From Micromonospora echinofusca (GTDB lineage Bacteria > Actinomycetota > Actinomycetes > Mycobacteriales > Micromonosporaceae), in contig NZ_LT607733.1 of NCBI RefSeq assembly GCF_900091445.1, forward strand, positions 124,001 to 188,000: 64,000 nucleotides of DNA. Reading direction: 5' to 3'. The notes below the pieces were generated by a model. That model had not been told where the DNA came from. It was given only the letters and a program-made list of their open reading frames with translations, and did no database searches. Both the position numbers and the translations under genes were made by a program. Below, in pieces: positions 17,981 through 26,245 of this stretch. How positions within the stretch are numbered: position 1 is the first letter of the stretch; each line of letters opens with the position of its first letter.

Positions 17981-19008
17981 ACGCGCCGGACGAGCGGCGC
18001 GACGGCCGCTACGACGTACCGCTGAAGGTGGCCGCGCCGGGCGCGGAGCCTGCTCGGGCGAACGGACACCACCCCGCCACGCCCGACGAGCCCGACCCGG
18101 CGGCCACGGACGAGGCGGTCGCGGCGCCGGCACCGGCGGGCGGGCCGGCGGTACCGGACCGGCCCGGCGACCACTGGGACCGCAAGGTCGCCAAGGGGCT
18201 GGCGTTCCTGCGTCGCCGGCTCTCCGGCGACTACGAGGTCGACGAGTTCGGCTTCGATCCCGACATCACGGAGGCGGTCTTCCACCCGCTGCTGCGGATG
18301 CTCTACCGGGACTGGTTCCGCACCGAGGTCGCCGGCCTGGAGCACGTGCCGGCCGAGGGCGCTGGCCTGGTGGTCGGCAACCACTCCGGCACCGTGGCGC
18401 TGGACGCGCTGATCCTCTCGGCCGCGCTGCACGACCAGCACCCGGCCCGCCGCTACCTGCGGCTGCTCGGCGCCGACCTGGTCTTCCGGATGCCGGTGGT
18501 CTCCGAGATCGCCCGCAAGACCGGCGGGACGGTCGCCTGCAACCCGGACGCCGAGCGGCTGCTCGGCAACGGCGAGCTGGTCGGCGTCTTCCCCGAGGGC
18601 TTCAAGGGCATCGGCAAGCTCTATTCCGACCGCTACAAGCTGCAACGCTTCGGTCGGGGCGGGTTCGTCTCGGCGGCGCTGCGCACCGGCACGCCGATCG
18701 TGCCGGTCGCCATCGTCGGCGGCGAGGAGATCTATCCGATGCTCGCCGACATCAAGCCCCTGGCGCGGCTGCTCAAGCTGCCCTACTTCCCGGTCACGCC
18801 GACGTTTCCCCTGCTGGGGCCCCTCGGCGCGGTGCCGCTGCCGAGCAAGTGGCTGATCGAGTTCTGCCCGCCGATCCCCACCGCCCACCTGATGGACTCC
18901 GCCGACGACCCGCTGGTCGTGTTCAACCTCGCCGACCAGGTGCGGGAGACCATCCAGCAGACCCTGCACCAGCTGCTGGAGCGGCGCCCGGACCCGTTCG
19001 GCCCCTGA
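17977..19008 (+). CDS. 1-acyl-sn-glycerol-3-phosphate acyltransferase-like protein (PlsC family)
   Basis: 343 aa from GTG 17977, overlapping the epimerase stop by 4 nt. An acidic, Pro/Ala-rich N-terminus (about 75 residues) precedes the acyltransferase domain. The HX4D motif appears as NHSGTVALD, motif III as VGVFPEGFKGIGK and motif IV as TPIVPVAIVGGEE. It acts at the inner face of the membrane on phospholipid precursors or related acyl acceptors. The epimerase partner and conserved position before rsbN-bldN suggest a shared envelope function. Followed by a possible operator region (GATACC / GGTATC near 19066-19101). Confidence 0.88.
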   Translation: MNAPDERRDGRYDVPLKVAAPGAEPARANGHHPATPDEPDPAATDEAVAAPAPAGGPAVPDRPGDHWDRKVAKGLAFLRRRLSGDYEVDEFGFDPDITEAVFHPLLRMLYRDWFRTEVAGLEHVPAEGAGLVVGNHSGTVALDALILSAALHDQHPARRYLRLLGADLVFRMPVVSEIARKTGGTVACNPDAERLLGNGELVGVFPEGFKGIGKLYSDRYKLQRFGRGGFVSAALRTGTPIVPVAIVGGEEIYPMLADIKPLARLLKLPYFPVTPTFPLLGPLGAVPLPSKWLIEFCPPIPTAHLMDSADDPLVVFNLADQVRETIQQTLHQLLERRPDPFGP

Positions 19009-19065
19009 GGGGCGCCCGCCCGTCGCGCCGGACCTCGGCGGCCGGCGGTACATTCCCCTCGCCTC

Positions 19066-19101
19066 GATACCACACAGGTATATTTATGCCGCTCAGGTAT
19101 C
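19066..19101. promoter_or_regulatory. GATACC/GGTATC inverted repeat between convergent genes
   Basis: GATACC (19066-19071), GGTAT (19077-19081) and GGTATC (19096-19101) surround an AT-rich tatatttat core in the gap between the acyltransferase and the HAD gene. It could be a small operator or a weak terminator. Role uncertain. Confidence 0.25.
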
Positions 19102-19150
19102 AGCGTTCCCGGCGGCAGTGGTTCGGCAGCTTCGCGAGCCTTCCACGCCG

Positions 19151-20026
19151 TCAGCCGTCGCGGCGGCGACGGTGCAGCGCCAGCCCGGCGGTGACCGCCC
19201 CGGCGACCAGGCCGGCCGCCGCGGTGGACGGTACGGCGATCTTGACGGCGCGGCGGCCGGTGCGGAAGTCGCGGACGTCCCAGCCGCGCTGCCGGGCCTC
19301 CCTGAACAGGGCGGCGTCCGGGTTGACCGCCACGCCCCGGCCCACCATCGAGAGCATCGGCAGGTCGTTGCACGAGTCGCTGTAGGCGGTGCAGCGGCCC
19401 AGGTCGAGCCCCTCGACAGCGGCGAGCTGGGAGACCGCCTCCGCCTTGGCCGGGCCGTGCATCAGGTCGCCGACCAGCCGACCGGTGTACGCGCCGTCGA
19501 CGATCTCGGCGACGGTGCCGACCGCGCCGGTCAGGCCCAGCCGCGCGGCGATCACCCGGCCGATCTCCACCGGCGCCGCGCTGACCAGCCAGACCCGCTC
19601 GCCGGCGTCGAGGTGGCGCTGGGCGAGCTGGCGGGTGCCGGCCCAGATCCGGGGCGCCATCAGCTCGTCGAAGATCTCCTCCGCTAGGCGTTCCACGTCG
19701 TCCACCCGCCAGCCTTCGACGAAGGCGAGGGCGGCCTCCTTGGCCTGCGACATGTCACCGGCGTGCTCGGTGGCGAGCAGTCGGAACCGGAGCTGCTGCC
19801 AGGCGAACCGGGCCAGGTCGGTGGTGGTGAAGTAGTTGCGCGCGGCGAGGCCCCGGGCGAACCAGTAGATCGACGCGCCCCGCATCATCGTGTTGTCGAC
19901 GTCGAAGAAGGCCGCCGCGCTCGGATCCGGTGCCGGGGGCGCCAGGGGCGCCAGGTCGGTCTCCGCCCAGCCGGCGGTGTGACCGTGGGCGTCGGTACTG
20001 ACCGTCACCTTGCGGCTGCGGGCCAC
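19151..20026 (-). CDS. HAD-superfamily IB phosphatase (SerB-like) with C-terminal membrane tail
   Basis: 291 aa, GTG start at 20026 preceded by GGAGGGAGG. Motif I is FFDVDNTMMRG (the usual DxDxT with Asn in the fourth place), motif II is WLVSAAPVE, and motif III is YSDSCNDLPML. This is the HAD-IB class of phosphoserine phosphatase-like enzymes, common next to PlsC-type acyltransferases and possibly acting on lysophosphatidate-like substrates. A hydrophobic helix (TAAAGLVAGAVTAGLAL) followed by HRRRR anchors the C-terminus. Same strand as rsbN and bldN, about 120 nt downstream of rsbN. Confidence 0.88.
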   Translation of the reverse strand: MARSRKVTVSTDAHGHTAGWAETDLAPLAPPAPDPSAAAFFDVDNTMMRGASIYWFARGLAARNYFTTTDLARFAWQQLRFRLLATEHAGDMSQAKEAALAFVEGWRVDDVERLAEEIFDELMAPRIWAGTRQLAQRHLDAGERVWLVSAAPVEIGRVIAARLGLTGAVGTVAEIVDGAYTGRLVGDLMHGPAKAEAVSQLAAVEGLDLGRCTAYSDSCNDLPMLSMVGRGVAVNPDAALFREARQRGWDVRDFRTGRRAVKIAVPSTAAAGLVAGAVTAGLALHRRRRDG

Positions 20027-20147
20027 GCGACCTCCCTCCGCTCGACGTTTGCCTCCCGCGAGGGTAGCCGGGCCCGGGTGACGGACGTCCGCCCCACGGG
20101 TGAACTGTGGCGCGGACGTCTCGGCCGGTCCGGTGCGGCGGGACGGG

Positions 20148-21020
20148 TCAGCGTTCGCCGGGGCAACTCGCCGGTGCCGGGCCGAGGGCGTCGCTGCCGG
20201 CCGGCGCGGGCAGGCCGCAGGCGATCGCCGCGCGCAGCGCGTCGGAGCGCTTGCGGGCCGCGTCGAGCAGGGCGAGGGAGCGGCGGGTCCGGTCGCGGTC
20301 GGCCCGGCCGGCGTCGTCGAGGAGCCCGCCGACCGCCCGGCGCTGGCCGGTGAGGAAGGAGTTGATCGCGTCCAGGGCCGCCGGGTCCGAGCGCTGCGCC
20401 GCGGCGGTGGTCAGCAGGCGTACGCCCTGGCGGGTGTCGGCGTCCATGTCGTCCAGCACGGTGCTGAAGCCGGCCTCGTCCCCGCGCAGTGCGGCCGCCT
20501 CGGCGAGCCGGGTGCGGGCGAAGTCCAGGAACAGCTGGCCCCGGCTGACGTCCGAGCTGGCCAGCGCGAGCTGGGCGCGTTCGGTGGAGCGCTTCATGCC
20601 GTACAGCGCGTCGCCGGGGACGGCGTTCTCGCTGGCGGCGGAGATGCCCGAGAGGGCGACGGCGCCGGCGGCGACGCCGACGAGGATCGCGCCGCGGGCG
20701 CGGGCCCGGCGGGCGGTCACCGCCGGTAGCAGCCGGCTGCGGCCGGCGTCGGCGGCGCGCCGGGAAGACGGCTCGGCTGCCGGTGCGCCGATGCCCTCGC
20801 GCTCGGCCGTGGCCAGCAGCATCGCCCGCAGTCCCGTACGGAACTCCGGGTCCACCTCCACTGCGGGCGGGGCCACAGCCAGCCGTCGACCAACCGCGAC
20901 GAGCGCGGTCAACTGGTCGTCGGCCCGGGAACGGACGTGGTGTCGCCGGCCCCCGTTGGCCTCGTCGAGAAGCTGCGCGAAGCGCTCCGCGCGCCGACGG
21001 GAGAAGAGGTTGCTGTCCAC
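20148..21020 (-). CDS. rsbN: RsbN-like membrane anti-sigma factor (DUF5667)
   Basis: 290 aa. GTG at 21020 is chosen: GAGAGGAGG precedes it and the protein then begins VDSNLFSRRRAERFAQLLDE. The cytoplasmic N-terminal about 100 residues would bind the sigma factor. One membrane helix (about 110-128, AILVGVAAGAVALSGISAA) is followed by an extracellular DUF5667 domain starting NAVPGDALYGMKRSTERAQLAL. In Streptomyces the gene directly downstream of bldN is rsbN, the BldN anti-sigma; position, topology and domain agree here. A BldN-type promoter candidate lies in the 290-nt gap upstream. Confidence 0.85.
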   Translation of the reverse strand: MDSNLFSRRRAERFAQLLDEANGGRRHHVRSRADDQLTALVAVGRRLAVAPPAVEVDPEFRTGLRAMLLATAEREGIGAPAAEPSSRRAADAGRSRLLPAVTARRARARGAILVGVAAGAVALSGISAASENAVPGDALYGMKRSTERAQLALASSDVSRGQLFLDFARTRLAEAAALRGDEAGFSTVLDDMDADTRQGVRLLTTAAAQRSDPAALDAINSFLTGQRRAVGGLLDDAGRADRDRTRRSLALLDAARKRSDALRAAIACGLPAPAGSDALGPAPASCPGER

Positions 21021-21176
21021 CGCGGGCACCTCCTCTCGCTGGTCGCGGCCGGTCGGCCGCTGTCGTCGACAGCGACCGGTGACGGCGGGACACCACTGAC
21101 GAGGCTCGTGGCCGGCCGCACTGCCGGACCTCGGGGGCCCGGGGATGCCGGGGCCACCACCGGTCGCACCCGGAGA

Positions 21177-21203
21177 AACGGTCCGCACCGGACATGGGTT
21201 ACG
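21177..21203 (-). promoter_or_regulatory. Candidate BldN-dependent promoter of rsbN
   Basis: On the minus strand CGTAAC (21203-21198) and CGTT (21180-21177) are separated by 17 nt. The published BldN promoter pattern, as I recall it, is CGTAAC-N16-CGTT. It lies about 155 nt upstream of the rsbN start, where an autoregulatory promoter is known in Streptomyces. Confidence 0.5.
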
Positions 21204-21307
21204 GGGCCGGCGGCGGCGAAATCACGGAAAGTGATCGGCGACACGGGGGTACGACGGCGCTGAGCTGCGCGTACATCCATCGATGCACGGCGGTCTCCTG
21301 CACGGGA

Positions 21308-22267
21308 CTACGGTTGGAAGCCGTCCGGCAGCAGCCGGGCCAGCGCCCGCACCGCGCGGTACTGGAGAGCCTTGATCGCGCCCTCGTTCTTGCCCATCGT
21401 GCGGGCCGTCTCGGCCACGGAGAAACCCTGGAGGAAGCGGAGCACGATGCACTCCTGCTGCTCCGGGTTGAGTTGCTTGACGGCGCCGAGCAGGGCCACG
21501 TTGGTGATGTGCTCGACGACCGCCGCCTCCGGGCTGCCCTCGGGGCCGCGGTCCTCGCGGTCGGCGTCCAGCACGTCCCCGGTGGTGACCTCCAGGCGGT
21601 AGCGGCCGGACTTGAAGTGGTCAGCCACCAGGTTGCGGGCGATCGTGACCAGCCAGGCGCCCAGGTCGCGCCCCTGCCAGGTGAAGCTGCCGATCCGCTT
21701 GAGGGCGCGCAGGAAGGTGTCGGAGGTGAGGTCCTCGGCGAGCTGGCGGTTGCCCACCCGGAAGTAGACGAACCGGAAGACCGTGTCGACGTACCGGTCG
21801 TAGATCAGCCCGAACGCCTCGGACTCGCCGGCCTGGGCCCGCTCGACCAGCCCCCACACCTCGGTGGCGGGGTCGGACGGGTCGGGACGGCTGGGGAAGC
21901 CCGTCGAGGCGTTGACCGGCGCGGGGGCGGCCGGCACCGCCGGGAGCACCGCCGTCTCCGGGCCCGACTCGTCGGGCACCTTGGCCGGCTCGGTGGTGCG
22001 GCGACCCTGCGCCGGCATGGTGGGTCGGGCGGGGACCACGACTCGGCCGCCGGCCGGCTTCGCGTTGCCGCCCGGTGTCGCGGAGCGTGGCGGTGGCTCG
22101 TTCTGGTGCGGCCGGTTGCGGGTCCGGCTCGACGCGCCGTCCCCCCGTACGACGAGGTTGCCCGTGTCGTCCAGCGGGCCCCGCGCGGCGGGCCGCTCGT
22201 TGACCGCGCCGCGGATCGCCGGGTTGGTCAGGCCGGCCGGCCGTTCCGCGTATCCGAAGGTGGTCAC
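21308..22267 (-). CDS. bldN: ECF sigma factor BldN
   Basis: 319 aa from GTG 22267 (VTTFGYAERPAGL). An unusually long, Pro/Ala-rich N-terminal extension of about 135 residues precedes sigma region 2 (EAFGLIYDRYVDTVFRFVYF, DLTSDTFLRALKRIGSF) and region 4 (LNPEQQECIVLRFLQGFSVA). It ends in VRALARLLPDGFQP. The sigma core matches streptomycete BldN almost word for word as I remember it, and BldN is known to carry a pro-sequence that is removed. It directs genes for aerial growth and sporulation. The rsbN-like gene follows on the same strand. The extension is longer than the about 86 residues I recall for Streptomyces, so a later start is possible. Confidence 0.9.
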   Translation of the reverse strand: MTTFGYAERPAGLTNPAIRGAVNERPAARGPLDDTGNLVVRGDGASSRTRNRPHQNEPPPRSATPGGNAKPAGGRVVVPARPTMPAQGRRTTEPAKVPDESGPETAVLPAVPAAPAPVNASTGFPSRPDPSDPATEVWGLVERAQAGESEAFGLIYDRYVDTVFRFVYFRVGNRQLAEDLTSDTFLRALKRIGSFTWQGRDLGAWLVTIARNLVADHFKSGRYRLEVTTGDVLDADREDRGPEGSPEAAVVEHITNVALLGAVKQLNPEQQECIVLRFLQGFSVAETARTMGKNEGAIKALQYRAVRALARLLPDGFQP

Positions 22268-22860
22268 CGCGCCGCCTCCGTCCCGCCGACCGGCCGTGCC
22301 GGCCGGCGCGTCGCCGTCGTGGCCCGGCCGGCAGGGCCGGGCAGGGCTGGCTCGGGGTGTGCCGACGGGCGGCAGATCCCCTTGAGGTGCTGGTCCAATG
22401 CGCTCACAGGCACGGGGGCCTCCTCGGGCTGAGGGGTGTCGACTCACGGCAAATGGGGTGAGCCGACCCGAGTGATGATAGGGCCAACGTCACCCACGCG
22501 TGGCAAGTCCGTTACACAGGGCGGAAGTATTTCCCGCCGCGTCGCACAGCTGGCGGACCGGTTGTCCGTCGTGTGCGGTTGACTTTCGGATTGCGGCGTG
22601 ATTGCGAAGAGAATTCCAGGTCAGTGCGTCGTTCCGCCGCACCGGGCGGGGCGCCCGCGCGACTGTCGTGTCAGGACCGTCGTACGCGCCCGGCGGGCCT
22701 GGGCGTGTCCCGTGCACGGGACCGGTGCCGTCCCGTCCGCGTGCCCCGCTCGTCCCGTGGGTGGGACTTCCCCGGGTCGGCGGTGCCGCCCGCCGCGACG
22801 CTGCACCGGCCCTCGCCGGGCATGGCCCACAGGCCCCGCGCTGTGCCAGACTCAGCCACC
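22268..22860. other. Divergent control region between bldN and the acyl-CoA ligase gene
   Basis: 593 bases. The bldN-proximal part stays open in frame to 22447 but loses family character, so it is treated as leader. The stretch 22470-22640 is lower in GC and probably contains the bldN promoter; bldN in Streptomyces is a BldD target, but I could not find a clean BldD box. No RNA gene or repeat was recognised. Confidence 0.4.
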
Positions 22861-24528
22861 GTGCAGGACGCAACCGACAGTTCCGCCTCGACCCTCGTCG
22901 AGCGGCTCCACCGGGCGGCCACCGCCGACGGCGACCGACCCGCGCTGCACTGGGGCGACCGGACCGTCACCTGGTCCGAGTTGGACGCCTCGGTGACGGC
23001 CACCGCCCACGCCCTGGTGGCCCTGACCGGGCTGGGCCCCGCCGCCGACCGGCACCCGCCCCGGGTCGCCGTGGCGCTCGGCAACTCGCCGGACTTCGTG
23101 GTGGCCTTCCTGGCCGCACTGCGCGCCGGGCTGGTCGCGGTGCCGGTCAACCCCGGCCTCACCGCCCCCGAACTGCGGCACGTGCTGGCCGACTCCGGCG
23201 CCTCGGTGCTGATCGGCACCGAGCGGGTGCGCGATGTGGTCGCCGACGTCGCCGGGGACCTGCCCGCGCTCGTCGCCGTGCACACCGCGCCGCCGGTGGC
23301 GCCGGCCGGCCCGCCGTTCCCCGACCGGGGCGGCGACGACCTGGCGCTGCTGCTCTACACGTCCGGCACCGAGGGGCGGCCGAAGGGCGCGATGCTGACG
23401 CACCGGGCGCTGGCGGCCAACCACGAGCAGGTCGGGCGCATCGACCCGCCCGTCGTCGGTCCTGACGACACCGTGCTGCTGGCGCTGCCGCTGTTCCACG
23501 CGTACGGGCTGAACACGGGGCTCGGCGCCGTCGTCCACCATGGCGCGACCGGGGTGCTCGTCGACGACCCGGGCCCCGACGCGGGACTGGCCGAGATCGC
23601 CCGGCACCGGGTCACCGTGCTGGTCGGCGTACCGTCGATGGTGGCCGCCTGGTCCACGGCGGACGCCGCCGCCCTGGCCGCGGCGACGGCGTCGGTCCGG
23701 GCCGTGGTCTGCGGCGCGGCGCCGCTGGAACCGGCCGTCGCGGCCCGCTTCGCCGAGGCCGCCGGTCGCCCGGTGCACGTCGGGTACGGCCTCACCGAGA
23801 CCGCCCCGGTGCTGACCTCCACCCTGGTCGGCGGGGAGCCGAAGCCCGGCTCGATCGGCCGGCCGCTGCCCGGCGTCGAGCTGCGTCTGGTCGGGTCCGA
23901 CGGGTCCGACCTGTGGCGCGACGGCGTGGCCGAGCCGGAGGACGACGCCGACGAGCTGGACCTCTCCGACGTCATGCCCGGCACCGACCCGGGCCAGGTG
24001 GTGGTGCGCGGGGCCAACGTCTTCGCCGGCTACTGGCCGGACGGCCGGGGCGGCCCGGACGCCGACGGCTGGTGGCCCACCGGCGACGTGGCGTACGCCG
24101 ACTCCGACGGCGACCTCTTCCTGGTGGACCGGATCGGCGAGCTGATCCTGGTCAACGGCTTCAACGTCTACCCGCACGAGGTCGAGCTGGTGCTCCGCGC
24201 GCACCCGGGGGTGGCCGAGTCGGCGGTACTGGGTGTGCCGCACCCGCGCACCGGCGAGACTGTCCGGGCGTACGTGGTGGCGGTGCCGGGGGCTGCGGTG
24301 ACCGAGGCCGAACTGCTCGCCCACTGCGCCCGCAACCTGGCCCGGTTCAAGTGCCCGACCGCCGTCGAGTTCGTCGACGAGTTGCCGCACTCGGTGATCG
24401 GCAAGGTACGCAAGACCCTGCTCCGGCCGGCGCCGTCCCCGCCCCCGGTGCCGTCCCCGGCGGCGTCGCCGGAGACCCGTACGTCGGCCCCGGCCGGCAC
24501 CAGCACGACGGAGGAGACCGATGCGTGA
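22861..24528 (+). CDS. AMP-dependent acyl-CoA synthetase/ligase
   Basis: 555 aa from GTG 22861; the upstream open frame is Arg/Pro-rich and not family-like, although an ATG at 22822 is possible. ANL superfamily signatures are LLLYTSGTEGRPKGAM (P-loop-like), HVGYGLTETAPV, GWWPTGDVAYADSDGDLFLVDR and the C-terminal lysine motif SVIGKVRKTLL. It activates a carboxylic acid (probably medium or long chain) to acyl-AMP and acyl-CoA. A 30-residue Pro/Ser tail extends the C-terminus. An 8-nt overlap couples it to the glutaredoxin gene. Confidence 0.88.
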   Translation: MQDATDSSASTLVERLHRAATADGDRPALHWGDRTVTWSELDASVTATAHALVALTGLGPAADRHPPRVAVALGNSPDFVVAFLAALRAGLVAVPVNPGLTAPELRHVLADSGASVLIGTERVRDVVADVAGDLPALVAVHTAPPVAPAGPPFPDRGGDDLALLLYTSGTEGRPKGAMLTHRALAANHEQVGRIDPPVVGPDDTVLLALPLFHAYGLNTGLGAVVHHGATGVLVDDPGPDAGLAEIARHRVTVLVGVPSMVAAWSTADAAALAAATASVRAVVCGAAPLEPAVAARFAEAAGRPVHVGYGLTETAPVLTSTLVGGEPKPGSIGRPLPGVELRLVGSDGSDLWRDGVAEPEDDADELDLSDVMPGTDPGQVVVRGANVFAGYWPDGRGGPDADGWWPTGDVAYADSDGDLFLVDRIGELILVNGFNVYPHEVELVLRAHPGVAESAVLGVPHPRTGETVRAYVVAVPGAAVTEAELLAHCARNLARFKCPTAVEFVDELPHSVIGKVRKTLLRPAPSPPPVPSPAASPETRTSAPAGTSTTEETDA

Positions 24529-24772
24529 GCCCCGACTCGCCCTGATCACCCGCCCCGGATGCCACCTCTGCGACGAGGCGAAGGTGGCGCTGGACCGGGT
24601 GGTGGCGGTCACCGGGGACCGGTGGATCGAGAAGGACGTCACCGACGACATCGAGCTGGAACGCGAGTACGGCGACCGGCTGCCCGTGGTGCTGCTCGAC
24701 GGCAAGGAGCACGGCTACTGGCGGGTGGAGGAGGAGCGGCTGCTGCGCGACCTGACCACCCCGCAGCTCTGA
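24521..24772 (+). CDS. Glutaredoxin-like thiol protein
   Basis: 83 aa, thioredoxin fold. The active site CHLC sits in ITRPGCHLCDEAK, with the cis-Pro in DRLPVVLLDG. The DUF836/glutaredoxin-like family of this size acts in thiol-disulfide exchange in the cytosol. It begins inside the last codons of the acyl-CoA ligase gene. In many actinobacteria this gene lies near the redox regulator rex, which is also present 3.4 kb downstream. Confidence 0.88.
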   Translation: MREPRLALITRPGCHLCDEAKVALDRVVAVTGDRWIEKDVTDDIELEREYGDRLPVVLLDGKEHGYWRVEEERLLRDLTTPQL

Positions 24773-24807
24773 CGAGCCATGTCCGGCCCGGGCGCTAGGG
24801 TGCTCGG

Positions 24808-25458
24808 ATGACCCCTGCGCGCAACCACCTGGTGTGGGACTGGAACGGCACCCTGCTCAACGACCTGAGCCTGGTGGTCGCCTCCACCAACGTCGCCTTC
24901 GCCAGCGTCGGCGGGCCCGCCGTGACCGCCGACGAGCACCGGGTGCGGTTCCGCCGGCCGATCGCCGACTACTACGCCGAGGTCCTCGGCCGGGCGGTCG
25001 ACGACGACGCGTTCGGCCGGCTGGACCGGATCTTCCACGACGCGTACCGCACGGGGCTGACGACCTGTGAGCTGGCGCACGACGCAGGCGTCGCGATGGC
25101 GGCCTGGCCGGGCAGCCAGTCCCTGCTGTCCATGTGGTTCCACGAGGAGCTGGTGCCGACCGTGCACACGTACGGGCTCACCGGGCACTTCGTCCGGGTG
25201 GACGGGCTGCGGGCGAGCGTCGGCGGGGACCGCAAGGCCGAGTCCCTCCGGCGGCACCTGACGGAGCTCGGCGTGGACGGCCGGGACGTGGTGCTGATCG
25301 GGGACTCCGTCGACGACGCCGACGCCGCCGTGTCGGTGGGGGGCCGCGCCGTCCTCTACACCGGCGGGTTCACCGACCCGGCCCGGCTGCGCGCCTCCGG
25401 CCACCCGGTCGCCGACACCCTCAGCGAGGCCGTCGGCCTGGCGGCCACGCTGCCCTGA
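24808..25458 (+). CDS. HAD-family phosphatase (phosphoglycolate phosphatase-like)
   Basis: 216 aa. Motif I is VWDWNGTLLND, with the second Asp replaced by Asn as in several Gph-like proteins; motif III/IV is VLIGDSVDDADAAVSVGGRAV. The cap domain is the small alpha-helical type. TAGGGT (24796-24801) lies 6 nt before the ATG, indicating a leaderless mRNA. Substrate unknown. It may still be part of the ligase-glutaredoxin neighbourhood, but has its own promoter. Confidence 0.85.
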   Translation: MTPARNHLVWDWNGTLLNDLSLVVASTNVAFASVGGPAVTADEHRVRFRRPIADYYAEVLGRAVDDDAFGRLDRIFHDAYRTGLTTCELAHDAGVAMAAWPGSQSLLSMWFHEELVPTVHTYGLTGHFVRVDGLRASVGGDRKAESLRRHLTELGVDGRDVVLIGDSVDDADAAVSVGGRAVLYTGGFTDPARLRASGHPVADTLSEAVGLAATLP

Positions 25459-25569
25459 CCGGCCCGGGCGGGTCCGCGCGGCGCCGACGGCGGGTGCGCC
25501 CGCTGCCCGGCCCAGGCGAGTGCCCCGGCCGCCCACTGCTCCGTCGACGGTGCCGCACCGGGTGCCGGG

Positions 25570-26223
25570 TCAGTTGCGCAGGTAGGCCAGCACGGCCAGG
25601 ACCCGGCGGTGCTGCTCGGTGTCGGGCGGGAGCTGGAGCTTGGTGAAGATGTTCCGCACGTGCTTCTCGACGGCCCCGTCGGTGACCACCAGGGTCTTCG
25701 CGATCGCCGTGTTGGAGCGGCCCTCGGCCATCAGCGCGAGCACCTCGCGTTCGCGCGGGGTGAGTTCGCGCAGCGGGTCGTCGCGCCGGCGCCGCGCGAA
25801 GAGCTGCCCGACCACCTCGGGGTCGAGCACCGTCCCGCCGCCGGCCACCCGGTCCAGCGCGTCGAGGAACTCGTCGATCGCGGCCACCCGGTCCTTGAGC
25901 AGGTAGCCGATCCCGCCCCCGCCGCCGCCGGTGGTGGCGAGCAGGTCGTCGGCGTACGACACCTCGACGTACTGGGAGAGGACCAGGATCGGGGTGCGGG
26001 GCACCAGCCGGCGGGCCTCCACCGCCGCGCGCAGCCCCTCGTCGGTGTGCGACGGCGGCATCCGGACGTCGACGATCGACACGTCCGGCCGGTGGGCCAC
26101 CACCGCCGCCACCAGCGCCTCGCCGTCGGCCACGGCGGCCACCACCTCGTGCCCACGCTCGGTGAGCAGGCGTACCAGCCCCTCCCGGAGCAGCACCGCG
26201 TCGTCCGCGATCACGATCCGCAT
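25570..26223 (-). CDS. NarL/FixJ-family response regulator
   Basis: 217 aa from ATG 26223 (MRIVIADDAVLLREGL). The receiver has Asp in SIVDVRMPP and Lys in YLLKDRV; a poly-Gly loop (TTGGGGGGIG) is inserted before the latter. The LuxR-type HTH is LTPREREVLALMAEGRSNTA, with VEKHVRNIFTKL as the recognition segment. Pairs with the histidine kinase 23 nt upstream on the same strand. The regulon is unknown. Confidence 0.92.
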   Translation of the reverse strand: MRIVIADDAVLLREGLVRLLTERGHEVVAAVADGEALVAAVVAHRPDVSIVDVRMPPSHTDEGLRAAVEARRLVPRTPILVLSQYVEVSYADDLLATTGGGGGGIGYLLKDRVAAIDEFLDALDRVAGGGTVLDPEVVGQLFARRRRDDPLRELTPREREVLALMAEGRSNTAIAKTLVVTDGAVEKHVRNIFTKLQLPPDTEQHRRVLAVLAYLRN

Positions 26224-26245
26224 GCGCCTGTCTACCACGTGCGGC

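Noticed and set aside
22268..22447. Extension of the BldN sigma factor to an upstream ATG
   Set aside because: The extra 60 codons are Pro/Arg/Gly low complexity, and GTG 22267 gives the BldN-like start VTTFGYAERP.
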